Assembly: GCF_004765815.2 (NCBI RefSeq)
Contig: NZ_SBIS02000013.1
Coordinates: forward strand, 1 to 64,000
Length of the DNA: 64,000 nucleotides
Reading direction: 5' to 3'
DNA from: Halorussus salinus
Lineage (GTDB): Archaea > Halobacteriota > Halobacteria > Halobacteriales > Haladaptataceae
Shown here: in pieces, positions 54,283 to 61,891 of the stretch
How the letters are laid out: each line of letters starts with the position of its first letter
Position numbering within the stretch: the first letter of the stretch is position 1
Position numbers and translations under genes: made by a program
The notes under the pieces: generated by a model
Database searches by the model: none
What the model was told of the DNA's origin: nothing
What the model saw: only the letters and a program-made list of their open reading frames with translations

Positions 54283-56520
54283 ATGGTTTCAGTCGGGTTC
54301 CGCATCGCCTTCTGTCTCCTGGTGCTTCTAGGAGCCCCGCTTGCGCCACTCGCTGCTGGTCAGGCACATACGACTGCCGGAACTACCGGTGACGTGACTC
54401 CTGATAGTTCTGCTCCACGTACGGTGGGCGTGACGCCAAGTTCACTGCAATCTCCACCGCCAACAAATAATTCGTCTGTGCGGCATGAAAGTCGCGAGGA
54501 ACTGGCTGGCCCTGATGAGCGCGCTGCACTCAGCCAGTGGTTTGGCACCCACCTCAGTTCACAGCTAGGGTCAAGCGTCATTAAGCTTGACCAAGGTGAA
54601 TACGAACAAGCGCGTTCCCTCCTTGGCGACGACTACAACACCCAATTAGGCAGGTACGTCGATGTCGCTGGTGAGACCGCCGGAACGGCGGACGATCAGA
54701 CTGCAGACCGACTCAAAACCACGCAGGAAAACCAAGCAGACTACGTGGAAAGTGTTCAGGAGTACCGCGAGACGTATCGCGACTATGTGGCGGCGAAACA
54801 AGCTGGCAACGAAACGGCGGCTCGTACACACGCACGCGAACTAAACAGTCTGGCGAATCAAATCCAGCAGACCGGGGGTAATCTCACCACTAGTTATCGT
54901 GTCCTAGGCAATCGGACGAACGCCAATCTCACGCAAGGCCAGCAAACCGTCGACCGCATCACGGAGAATATTACAACCCAACAGACTACTGTTCGGCGCG
55001 AAACATTCGTGAACACGACGCTGACACTTAAGTCCGTCTCTACCACCGCTTCAATACTTGACCCCCTGCAGGTTCACGGCCGTCTTGCCGCTACTAATGG
55101 AACTGTATTGGCTGACCGCCATATTGTCATGCAGATCGGCGCACGGACTATCCGCACTCGGACGACGACAAACGGGCAGTTCACGCTCTCATTGCGCCCC
55201 ACGCTGCTCGCGGAGGGCGAACAGTCCCTCTCAGTCCACTATCGCCCACGAACGGATGCGGTTTATTTAGGGTCGAATGACACGGCTACTGTTCGAATCA
55301 CGCAACAGACACCGACTGTGCAACTCACCGGGTCGTCAACCACCGTCGCGTACAACGAGACGGTGACCGTTCACGGCCGAGTACACGTCCAAAACCAAAG
55401 TGTCGGCGATGGCGTCCCCGTCCGCATTACCGTCGAGGGGACATCCCTCACGACAGCCCAGACCAAGTCGGACGGCACGTTCACGGCCACAGCCACACTT
55501 CCGCCAGGGGTGCCTGCGGGCGAGCAAGATCTCCGTGTAGCGCTTCCGCTCGAGGGTCGCGCCCTCAGGGCTGCTAATACGACAACATCACTCCGCGTTC
55601 AACCTACAGAGACACGGTTGACTCTCCGGCAGTCAACCAGTAGTGACACAGCAAGCCTCGCACTCCACGGAGTGTTAACCACTGCATCCGGAGCAGGCGT
55701 CCCCAATCAGGCTGTCCAGCTTCGGGTTGGAGGGCAAACGATTACGACGGCCACCACTAACCAGACCGGCCACTACCGTACTCAGCTTGACCCAGAGGCT
55801 CTCCGTCCCGTAGCGGAGAACCCCTCGATGACCGTGACAGCAGTCTACCCTGGTCCCGGCAATCTCCAGTCGTCACAGGCCCAAACGACGGTTTCCCTTC
55901 CAGCGGAGGCAACCGGTTCAGGGACTGGGCTTGGTGGTCGTGTCATGAAGTGGCTGTCGGGATCGCCCTGGATTGTTGTACTCGGTGGACTCGTTGTCGC
56001 TGGCCTTGGTGGACTAGCACTCTGGCGCTACTTCGGTGAGGGTACATCCGACACCACATCGGATACCACCACGGAGACTGGTAGCGAGGCGTCCGCTACT
56101 GAGACCGCATCTGACACGCCTACGGCGTCAACGCAGTCTGCCAGCCAATCGTTACACGACCAAGCTGAATCCCTGCTTGAGGCAGGAGAAACCGATACCG
56201 CCGTCCAAGCGGCCTACACTGCTGTTCGCCAGCAGGCGACTGAATTGCTGGCGTTGAATGCTGACCAGATGACCGCGCGCACGTACTGGGAATTCTACCA
56301 CCTCTGTCGTTCGCACGACGCAATCAGCGAATCACAGGCAGCGACGCTCAAACACCTCACGGAATACTTCGAGGCGGCCCAGTTCAGCCCAACGCAGCTA
56401 TCAGCGGACCGCGCTGACGAAGCAATCGCACAAGCCACGACCTTCCTCTCAGAGCTTGAATCGTCAACGACACCTACCAGCCAAACTGATGGTGGTCGGG
56501 ACACAACTGACAGCACCTAA
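54283..56520 (+). CDS. Large surface protein with DUF4129 C-terminus
   Basis: A 745-residue type I membrane protein. A signal peptide at 1-27 (IAFCLLVLLGAPLAPLAAG) is followed by a helical region (100-230) and at least three beta-rich, Ig-like or carboxypeptidase-regulatory-like repeats between about 250 and 540 (TVHGRVHVQNQSVGDGVPVR, LHGVLTTASGAGVPNQAVQL). One membrane helix near 565 (PWIVVLGGLVVAGLGGLALW) is followed by a Thr/Ser-rich linker and a cytoplasmic DUF4129 domain (about 625-735). Many N-glycosylation sequons occur outside. Together with MoxR and DUF58 this is a typical envelope locus. Confidence 0.82.
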   Translation: MVSVGFRIAFCLLVLLGAPLAPLAAGQAHTTAGTTGDVTPDSSAPRTVGVTPSSLQSPPPTNNSSVRHESREELAGPDERAALSQWFGTHLSSQLGSSVIKLDQGEYEQARSLLGDDYNTQLGRYVDVAGETAGTADDQTADRLKTTQENQADYVESVQEYRETYRDYVAAKQAGNETAARTHARELNSLANQIQQTGGNLTTSYRVLGNRTNANLTQGQQTVDRITENITTQQTTVRRETFVNTTLTLKSVSTTASILDPLQVHGRLAATNGTVLADRHIVMQIGARTIRTRTTTNGQFTLSLRPTLLAEGEQSLSVHYRPRTDAVYLGSNDTATVRITQQTPTVQLTGSSTTVAYNETVTVHGRVHVQNQSVGDGVPVRITVEGTSLTTAQTKSDGTFTATATLPPGVPAGEQDLRVALPLEGRALRAANTTTSLRVQPTETRLTLRQSTSSDTASLALHGVLTTASGAGVPNQAVQLRVGGQTITTATTNQTGHYRTQLDPEALRPVAENPSMTVTAVYPGPGNLQSSQAQTTVSLPAEATGSGTGLGGRVMKWLSGSPWIVVLGGLVVAGLGGLALWRYFGEGTSDTTSDTTTETGSEASATETASDTPTASTQSASQSLHDQAESLLEAGETDTAVQAAYTAVRQQATELLALNADQMTARTYWEFYHLCRSHDAISESQAATLKHLTEYFEAAQFSPTQLSADRADEAIAQATTFLSELESSTTPTSQTDGGRDTTDST

Positions 56521-56716
56521 TACGGATCTGACAGTCTGGCTAATACGTAGCAATCAAAAGTCACTCCTATAGGGTAGGTGAGAAATAGCATGTCCGAACA
56601 CTTTCCAATACCACTAGTGGTAGAGTTGACGAGTTGGTCTTTCCGCCTTGCATGTTAGTCCCGCCCGGATGTTGCAACCGAGTGATTTTTACAGTCGGTG
56701 GTGAAACGTCACGCCC

Positions 56717-57886
56717 ATGGCCCCAGACCCCGACCGTGCCCGCCTACGGCAGGTTCTCCTCCCACGGTCGGTCGCACACTTACCGGCAGACCTCGCTGCT
56801 GTCGTTGGGACCGTCCTGCTCACCGTGCTGGCCGTGCTAACGCCAGGACTCAACCAGACGCCACTCCGAATCGTGGTTGGTCTACCCTTCGTTCTGTTTG
56901 TGCCAGGGTATGCATTTATTGCGGCGCTGTTCCCCGAGGCAGCCACACCCACAGCGGCCGAGAGCGCATCCGATAACCAAGCAGAAGAGAAAGAGGACGA
57001 TGTGGGTGATGCCAGCCGACTCTCACTCGCAGCAATCCAAGATCGGGGGAGTATTGACGGTATTGAACGAGTAGCACTCTCGTTTGGTACCAGTATCGCG
57101 ATCGTCCCACTGCTTGGGCTCATCCTGAATTTCACACCGTGGGGAATTCGCCTCGTCCCGATCATCATCACCGTCAGTGGGTTCACATTGTTGGCGACTG
57201 CTATTGCAGCCCGCCGCCGGTTGCAGTTACCCGCTGAAGGCCGTTTTCGCGTCCCATACAATGAGTGGCTGGCGACTGCACGAACTGAGCTCATCGAACC
57301 GGATACCCGGACTGACCTGGTGTTGAACGTTCTTCTTGTAGCGAGTGTCCTGCTTGCAGCGGCGAGCGTGACTTACGCTGTGGCGGTGCCCAAACAGGGC
57401 GAGTCGTTCACGGAGTTTTATGTGTTGACCGAAAACGAAACCGGCGAGCTTGTCGCTGATAACTACCCGACAGAGTTCACCGTCGGTGAGTCCAAACCCC
57501 TTCACGTGGGGATTGGCAATCACGAACACCGCCAGATGGACTACACGGTGGTGGTCGAACTGCAACAGGTGCAAACAACGAACAACACAACCCGTGTCCA
57601 AGCTGAACGTGAACTCCAGCGACTGCAAGCGTCGGTGCCAGCGAACGGAACTTGGCGCCAGCAACTCAACGTGACGCCGCCGATGGAGGGCCAACGCATG
57701 CGGCTTACATTCCTCTTGTATCGGGATTCGGCCCCGGCCCAGCCGACGGTTGAGAATGCATATCGAGAGCTGCATCTTTGGGTGAACGTGACGGCCGCAC
57801 AACCGACGGCTCAGCGGCGTCTAAGTGATGTGGATAGTTCCTCGAGGACACCCAGTCGTTTGCTAACCGCCCGTGTCTCAGGTTAG
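56717..57886 (+). CDS. DUF1616 membrane protein
   Basis: A 389-residue protein with four to five membrane helices in the first 230 residues (LAAVVGTVLLTVLAVLTPGL, FVLFVPGYAFIAALFP, SIAIVPLLGLILNF, LVLNVLLVASVLLAAASVTY) and an extracytoplasmic beta domain (about 240-370) with several N-linked glycosylation sequons. This is the DUF1616 layout (PGYAFIAALFP is characteristic). In haloarchaea it is often found with surface glycan or S-layer-related genes. It follows the DUF4129 gene by about 200 bases. Confidence 0.8.
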   Translation: MAPDPDRARLRQVLLPRSVAHLPADLAAVVGTVLLTVLAVLTPGLNQTPLRIVVGLPFVLFVPGYAFIAALFPEAATPTAAESASDNQAEEKEDDVGDASRLSLAAIQDRGSIDGIERVALSFGTSIAIVPLLGLILNFTPWGIRLVPIIITVSGFTLLATAIAARRRLQLPAEGRFRVPYNEWLATARTELIEPDTRTDLVLNVLLVASVLLAAASVTYAVAVPKQGESFTEFYVLTENETGELVADNYPTEFTVGESKPLHVGIGNHEHRQMDYTVVVELQQVQTTNNTTRVQAERELQRLQASVPANGTWRQQLNVTPPMEGQRMRLTFLLYRDSAPAQPTVENAYRELHLWVNVTAAQPTAQRRLSDVDSSSRTPSRLLTARVSG

Positions 57887-57996
57887 TATTTTAACAATAT
57901 GTGTCTGATTTCTGGATGTTGTGTCTTTTTCTAACCGTTATGCTACCAGACAGCTTTGATTAACTATTATACAAATTACGGTGTCCTACTCGTGTG

Positions 57997-58122
57997 ATGG
58001 AGGCCTACTGTTCCTATTGTGGGGAAGAGCAGCCCATACGTCAGACCGTCCCCTGGCAGGCCAACCTCTGCAAGACCTGTGGTCATTCCGTTACGACCAA
58101 TGAGCCACACCAGCAAGGCTAA
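57997..58122 (+). CDS. Small zinc-ribbon protein (41 residues)
   Basis: An ATG at 57997 opens a 42-codon frame for a protein with two CxxC pairs, CSYC near residue 5 and CKTC near residue 30, joined by an ordinary linker (GEEQPIRQTVPWQANL). This is the size and spacing of haloarchaeal mini zinc-finger proteins. ACTATTATAC about 30 bases upstream could serve as TATA box. Function unknown; probably a nucleic-acid or protein adaptor. Confidence 0.6.
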   Translation: MEAYCSYCGEEQPIRQTVPWQANLCKTCGHSVTTNEPHQQG

Positions 58123-58254
58123 GTCCAACAACCCCGATTGGGGTATCCTAACTGTACGCCCGGCAGAGGAAACTCCTTAAACGTAGAGCAACAGTCTAAA
58201 CAATCCATCTGGATTATCCGCCCCCAGGATGATGGCCCATCCGGCAGTACCAGC

Positions 58255-58626
58255 ATGAGACAGATTAGCGCTATCGCGATACTCGGAGTACTCATAGTGA
58301 ACGTGGCGACAGCAGGCGCGCTCGCCCACCCAGTCAGCACACCGGCAACAACCGACGAAGCCAATCTCGAAACTGGAAACCGACACATCACAATCAGTGA
58401 CCTCATAGTCTCAGTCAAGGATACACACATCGAGGGAACGAACCTGCCAACCAAATCCATCGACGAGGCATCCTACACGATTGAAGAGACGTCACTATCG
58501 ACTGACGGCTTCACCGTCACGTTCCAGGGACAGACACATCGGATTGGCGCAGTTACGGTGACGGTCACCGATGTCGGAGTACGACTCCAGAACATCTCCA
58601 TCAGTGACGGAACTAGCGAATCCTGA
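58255..58626 (+). CDS. Small secreted protein
   Basis: A 123-residue protein from the ATG at 58255, with a signal peptide MRQISAIAILGVLIVNVATA and a cleavage region AGALAHP. The mature part is short and beta-rich (HITISDLIVSVKDTHIEGTN, GFTVTFQGQTHRIGAVTVTV). The frame continues upstream to 58138 but without protein character. No family recognised. It may work at the surface with the envelope locus upstream. Confidence 0.6.
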   Translation: MRQISAIAILGVLIVNVATAGALAHPVSTPATTDEANLETGNRHITISDLIVSVKDTHIEGTNLPTKSIDEASYTIEETSLSTDGFTVTFQGQTHRIGAVTVTVTDVGVRLQNISISDGTSES

Positions 58627-58755
58627 CATCCTACGACGCCGATCGTGGACGACTTCTCTCACTCGACCACCTATTTGCGGTTTGCTATGTTCGGGCTCGT
58701 GGGATACAATTGGGATAACAGCTAAGCGGGTGTGCTTCCTATTGGGATACACTCT

Positions 58756-58950
58756 ATGGAACGAGCGAATATCAAGATTCCACGCGAACTCTTCGAGGAT
58801 CTCCGCGACGACAAAGGCTCCAGGACATGGAGTACATACCTTCGGGAAAACTGCCTCCACGAAGAGATAGACGAACTGGCGGAACTCCACCAGCGACTCA
58901 ACGACTTACCACAGGAAACTGCCGAGGAAATCGAACAGCGACTTCGATAA
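58756..58950 (+). CDS. Small antitoxin-like protein
   Basis: A 64-residue protein from the ATG at 58756. MERANIKIPRELFEDLRDDK resembles the strand and first helix of ribbon-helix-helix or VapB-like antitoxins, and the C-terminal half (ELAELHQRLNDLPQETAEEI) is an acidic helix. No toxin gene lies next to it. It may be an orphan antitoxin or small regulator. Confidence 0.5.
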   Translation: MERANIKIPRELFEDLRDDKGSRTWSTYLRENCLHEEIDELAELHQRLNDLPQETAEEIEQRLR

Positions 58951-58987
58951 TCCTCTCCTTCGGGTGTAATAATGGCTCCTTCGGGGA

Positions 58988-59022
58988 ATCCTCGCCCTTT
59001 AGGACGGGGAGGATGTCAACGA
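58988..59022 (+). mobile_element. Solo IS200/IS605-type right end
   Basis: AATCCTCGCCCTTTAGGACG followed by GGGAGGATGTCAAC is the right-end pattern with a hairpin around loop TTTA. No tnpB is attached. It follows the small antitoxin-like gene. Confidence 0.55.
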
Positions 59023-59096
59023 GACCTTATTGCCAATCACCACACCAGTATTTCCAGTAAAGCACCGTCTTCTAATTCTACTAACCTAAACGAAGA

Positions 59097-59420
59097 CTAG
59101 TTCTCCGACTCAACTGGACCCTTGTACTGAGAACGTATCTTCTCTCCATCCCGCCACTGCCAGTAGTAGTACCGATTGTCGTTAATCTCTTTGATCGTGA
59201 TCGTCGCCTTCGACGGGACCCCATCTGGGAGATCGTCCGGTCGTTCTTCGATTTCGTCTTCTCCCTCTTTCTCAGCAAGACGAGCTGCACGCTCACGATA
59301 TTCAGCAAGGTCCTCGGTATAACTGGCGACGTGACGAAGAAGCTCGGGCGAAGAACCGTTGAGGGTATCGACGATGTCGGTGGGGAGTTCGGCTGGGGGT
59401 GTCGGTGGCTCGTAGGACAT
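59097..59420 (-). CDS. Small protein, DUF6788-like
   Basis: A 107-residue soluble protein. The helical first half (SSPELLRHVASYTEDLAEYR) is followed by a beta part with INDNRYYYWQWRDGEKIRSQ and YKGPVE, a pattern of small haloarchaeal plasmid proteins (YYYxQWR...KYxGPV) that I recall as DUF6788-like. The start lies 17 bases from the TTAACCAACA dyad. Function unknown. Confidence 0.55.
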   Translation of the reverse strand: MSYEPPTPPAELPTDIVDTLNGSSPELLRHVASYTEDLAEYRERAARLAEKEGEDEIEERPDDLPDGVPSKATITIKEINDNRYYYWQWRDGEKIRSQYKGPVESEN

Positions 59421-59436
59421 GGAGGTTCAACCCATA

Positions 59437-59478
59437 TTAACCAACATAGGGTGCCAGTACCGTAATTTTGTTGGTTAA
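59437..59478 (-). promoter_or_regulatory. TTAACCAACA dyad (site 1)
   Basis: TTAACCAACA (59437-59446) and TGTTGGTTAA (59469-59478) are perfect inverted copies, 22 bp apart, directly upstream of the minus-strand gene at 59420. A second pair with the same sequence occurs at 62970-63011. Probably the site of one shared regulator. Confidence 0.65.
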
Positions 59479-59510
59479 GAAGATCTTGCGACTCGTCAAT
59501 CCCCGCCGAT

Positions 59511-59560
59511 TGTAACATTACTCGAAACCATTTTATATACTAGTTTCGTATTATGTTACA
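59511..59560 (+). promoter_or_regulatory. 50-bp symmetric operator over the TATA box of the HTH/NTase pair
   Basis: TGTAACAT (59511-59518) and ATGTTACA (59553-59560), and inside them CGAAAC (59523-59528) and GTTTCG (59543-59548), are two perfect dyads sharing one centre at 59535.5. The TATA-like TTTTATATAC (59531-59540) lies exactly in the middle, 23-32 bases before the GTG start at 59563. Binding here would block the promoter, so autoregulation by the HTH protein is very likely. Confidence 0.75.
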
Positions 59561-59562
59561 CC

Positions 59563-60486
59563 GTGTTGCAGAGCATCGAACTGGAGGTCCTCGCCACCGT
59601 CGAACGCGGCGACACGATCTCCGACCTCGCGACGGATCTTGACCACAGTAAGAGTTATCTCTCGCGTGCCGTCGCGGGCCTCGCCGAGAAAGGCTTAGTC
59701 TACACGAAGCGCAACGGCCGCGAAAAACAGGTCATTCCTTCGGATGCTCGGGCGGTCGAACTCTACCAAGATTTCGTGCGCCAGCACTCCCACATCGAGT
59801 TTCCCGAACTGTTGACGGGCAAAACTCTTGAGGTGCTTTACTATCTTGACCAGCCACGAACCGTCGCCGAGATTGCCGAGCAAAGCGGGAACTACCGCAA
59901 CACTGTTAATCGTGTTCTCAAACGGTTACGGGACCGTGGACTCGTCGGCACGGACGACGGGTGCTACTGTTTCAACGGAGACTTCGGGCGACTTCACGAC
60001 TTCGCACGTGAACTTGCCCACCATCTCCACCGGCAGCGCCTCGAATCAGTTGCTCCAAACGGGACACTCCTCTGGGAAGACTACGACGAATTTCTCGCGC
60101 AAACGGAGACGGAAATCGACGTAGAGGGGTTTCACGAAACTGGCCTCGCTCACTTCGCGGCCTTCGACCTCCAGTTCCTGCTGACCGGCCACCGCTACTA
60201 CCTCTACTCCGAGGATCTTGACGCAGTCTCGCCAGCGGAGCTGTGCTGTCACACGTTGCTGATTGACGACGACACTCGTCACCGCTCGTACTGCTTACTC
60301 CTGCTCAGTCGCATTGACGTCGGCGAGGGTGACCTTCGAGATAAAGCGACGAAGTACGGGTTGGAAGACGAAATCGACGCCTTGCTCCGGTATCTCGAGA
60401 CACACGGTGATGTCGAGGACGACTCCCTTCCCAAGTGGTCCGAGTTCCAAGAGTTGGCGGCTGACTACGAGGTGCCACTACAATGA
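59563..60486 (+). CDS. Two-HTH regulator, likely antitoxin of nucleotidyltransferase pair
   Basis: A 307-residue protein with a GTG start at 59563, 23 bases after the TATA-like sequence. Two winged-HTH units: residues 5-60 (DTISDLATDLDHSKSYLSRA, VAGLAEKGLVYTKRNG) and about 85-140 (RTVAEIAEQSGNYRNTVNRV, LKRLRDRGLVGT). The C-terminal half is an unrecognised alpha/beta domain (FAAFDLQFLLTGHRYYLYSE). Its stop overlaps the nucleotidyltransferase start (ATGA). HTH plus NTase in one overlapping operon resembles AbiE/MenAT-type toxin-antitoxin systems. Confidence 0.7.
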   Translation: MLQSIELEVLATVERGDTISDLATDLDHSKSYLSRAVAGLAEKGLVYTKRNGREKQVIPSDARAVELYQDFVRQHSHIEFPELLTGKTLEVLYYLDQPRTVAEIAEQSGNYRNTVNRVLKRLRDRGLVGTDDGCYCFNGDFGRLHDFARELAHHLHRQRLESVAPNGTLLWEDYDEFLAQTETEIDVEGFHETGLAHFAAFDLQFLLTGHRYYLYSEDLDAVSPAELCCHTLLIDDDTRHRSYCLLLLSRIDVGEGDLRDKATKYGLEDEIDALLRYLETHGDVEDDSLPKWSEFQELAADYEVPLQ

Positions 60487-61091
60487 GACCAACATTCGGA
60501 CGCGACTACATCGAGAACGAATTCCAGCAGATTGCAGACGAGCTGTCGAATCCGCTATCAGTCTATCTGATTGGTGGTGGCGCGATGTCGCTCCGCGATC
60601 TCAAAGGGGCGACGAAGGATATCGACCTCGTCGTCACTGATGGTGACGCGTACGGCCAGTTGTGGGCCGTCCTGATGGATCTCGGATATTCAGAGGTCCA
60701 ATCACTCAATTCTGACTATCGGGAGTTAGGCGCGACGAGTTGCGTCGAGAACGACGATGGATGCCGTCTCGATATCTTCAACCAGCAGGTGGCGAACAAG
60801 CTCGTGTTGACTGAGGGGATGCGCGAGCGTAGCGAGCCGTTCCTCACGACGAACCGATTGACTGTTCGCTTGGTCAGCAACGAGGATATCTTCCTGTTCA
60901 AACTGATCGCGGGCCGCGACGACGACATTGAGGACATGAATATGCTCGTGCAAATTGGCTTGGACTACGACGTCGTCCGGATGGAACTTGAAGCGCAGAT
61001 CGACCAACCCGCAGTACCGACCGACGATGTACGCGACGGCCTCCGCTTCGACCTCGCGTTTCGCCCGCTCGGTTTCGTCGGTGATGTCTGA
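60483..61091 (+). CDS. Nucleotidyltransferase-like toxin candidate, 3' end altered
   Basis: A 202-residue NTase-fold protein. GGGAMSLRDL (residues 31-40) and KDIDLVV (D46, D48) are the nucleotide and metal motifs; a third Asp lies in CRLDIF (near residue 97). The pattern fits DUF6036/MenT-like proteins. Homology appears to stop near residue 175 (LEAQIDQP); the last 25 residues are the antisense of the conserved ArdC-like gene opposite. So the native C-terminus is lost and a read-through tail replaces it. Activity is uncertain. Confidence 0.68.
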   Translation: MRPTFGRDYIENEFQQIADELSNPLSVYLIGGGAMSLRDLKGATKDIDLVVTDGDAYGQLWAVLMDLGYSEVQSLNSDYRELGATSCVENDDGCRLDIFNQQVANKLVLTEGMRERSEPFLTTNRLTVRLVSNEDIFLFKLIAGRDDDIEDMNMLVQIGLDYDVVRMELEAQIDQPAVPTDDVRDGLRFDLAFRPLGFVGDV

Positions 61092-61808
61092 GTGGAGGAG
61101 TGCGTGGGCGTACTCGTGAATCAGCGTGACAACGAGATCGGCCTGATTCGAGCGGGCTTTCGCCTCGACGACTGGTTGGAGATCACGCTTACTCCGATAT
61201 TTACAGACACCCTTTGCGTCGCCATGCGCCCACTCGTCAGCATCGACGATACGAACTATCACGCCGATATCAGCGGCTGCATTCTTGAGTGCGGGCACAA
61301 GGTCGTCGACGTCGCCAGTCGCCTCGGTCTCCAGCTCGGGGAGGGGTTCACCTTCGGTCTGGGACACATCGAAGACTGCCGTTGGCTTGAAGCCGACAAG
61401 CCCTTTCGACCACTCGTCCGGCGATGTCTCGTCGTACTCACAGCCGATTTGCTCGTGGTAGCTAGGCGAATTCTCGCACTCGGGACAGCGCTTGGTGATG
61501 ATTGGGGCCCAGATCCAGATGGCCTGTTCGCCTTCCTGGACGTGCCGGTTGAACTCGTTCCGCCACGTGTTGTAACCTGCGACCTTCGTCGCCTCTGGAT
61601 ACTGGTGCTTGATGAGGAGCGTGTTCCGATGGGAATAGTCGTGGAAGCGACTCTGGACGTCCAGCCAGTCTTGGAACTCCTCGCTGGCCTGCGCATCGTC
61701 AACGTGGTCAACGAGGTCGTTGATCCATGCTTCGATGGTACTGTGCATTTCGTCGCGTCGGGCGTCGGTCTCCTCGAACGAGACCGACGAGTCACTGGTC
61801 GTAGTCAT
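60726..61808 (-). CDS. ArdC-like ssDNA-binding and M78 metallopeptidase protein, 3' end replaced
   Basis: The start is taken at 61808 (360 residues). The N-terminal part fits the ArdC ssDNA-binding domain (FHDYSHRNTLLIKHQYPEAT, VAGYNTWRNEF), the middle has a zinc-ribbon-like CPEC, and the M78/IrrE zinc peptidase motif is HEYAHALLH with the third ligand Glu in EAEAVAYIVGRYCGL. ArdC-like proteins protect incoming plasmid DNA from restriction. After GRYCGL (near 61000) the frame runs through the antisense of the nucleotidyltransferase gene, so about the last 90 residues are not native. A broken but possibly still folded gene. Confidence 0.7.
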   Translation of the reverse strand: MTTTSDSSVSFEETDARRDEMHSTIEAWINDLVDHVDDAQASEEFQDWLDVQSRFHDYSHRNTLLIKHQYPEATKVAGYNTWRNEFNRHVQEGEQAIWIWAPIITKRCPECENSPSYHEQIGCEYDETSPDEWSKGLVGFKPTAVFDVSQTEGEPLPELETEATGDVDDLVPALKNAAADIGVIVRIVDADEWAHGDAKGVCKYRSKRDLQPVVEAKARSNQADLVVTLIHEYAHALLHSDITDETERAKREVEAEAVAYIVGRYCGLVDLRFKFHPDDVVVQANLHEHIHVLNVVVAARDQFEQEDILVADQANSQSVRREERLATLAHPLSQHELVRHLLVEDIETASIVVLDATRRA

Positions 61809-61850
61809 GATTTTCAGTAAATCGCGTTCACGGCGACTGCGTCGGAGTAG

Positions 61851-61888
61851 GACGCGCCGCACCCCTCGGGGCGCAAAAAACACTCGTG
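61851..61888 (-). promoter_or_regulatory. Leader motif before the ArdC-like gene
   Basis: On the minus strand: a T6 run, then GCGCCCCGAGGGGTGCGG, with the short dyad CCCC/GGGG. Nearly the same block occurs at 62924-62950 before the DUF6610-like gene. The shared T-run plus GC dyad upstream of two same-strand genes suggests a transcription terminator for the gene before, or a common leader element. Confidence 0.5.
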
Positions 61889-61891
61889 GCG

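Noticed and set aside
61092-61820. 242-codon plus-strand frame following the nucleotidyltransferase gene
   Set aside because: It is the antisense of the ArdC-like gene, which has the HEYAHALLH motif on the minus strand.
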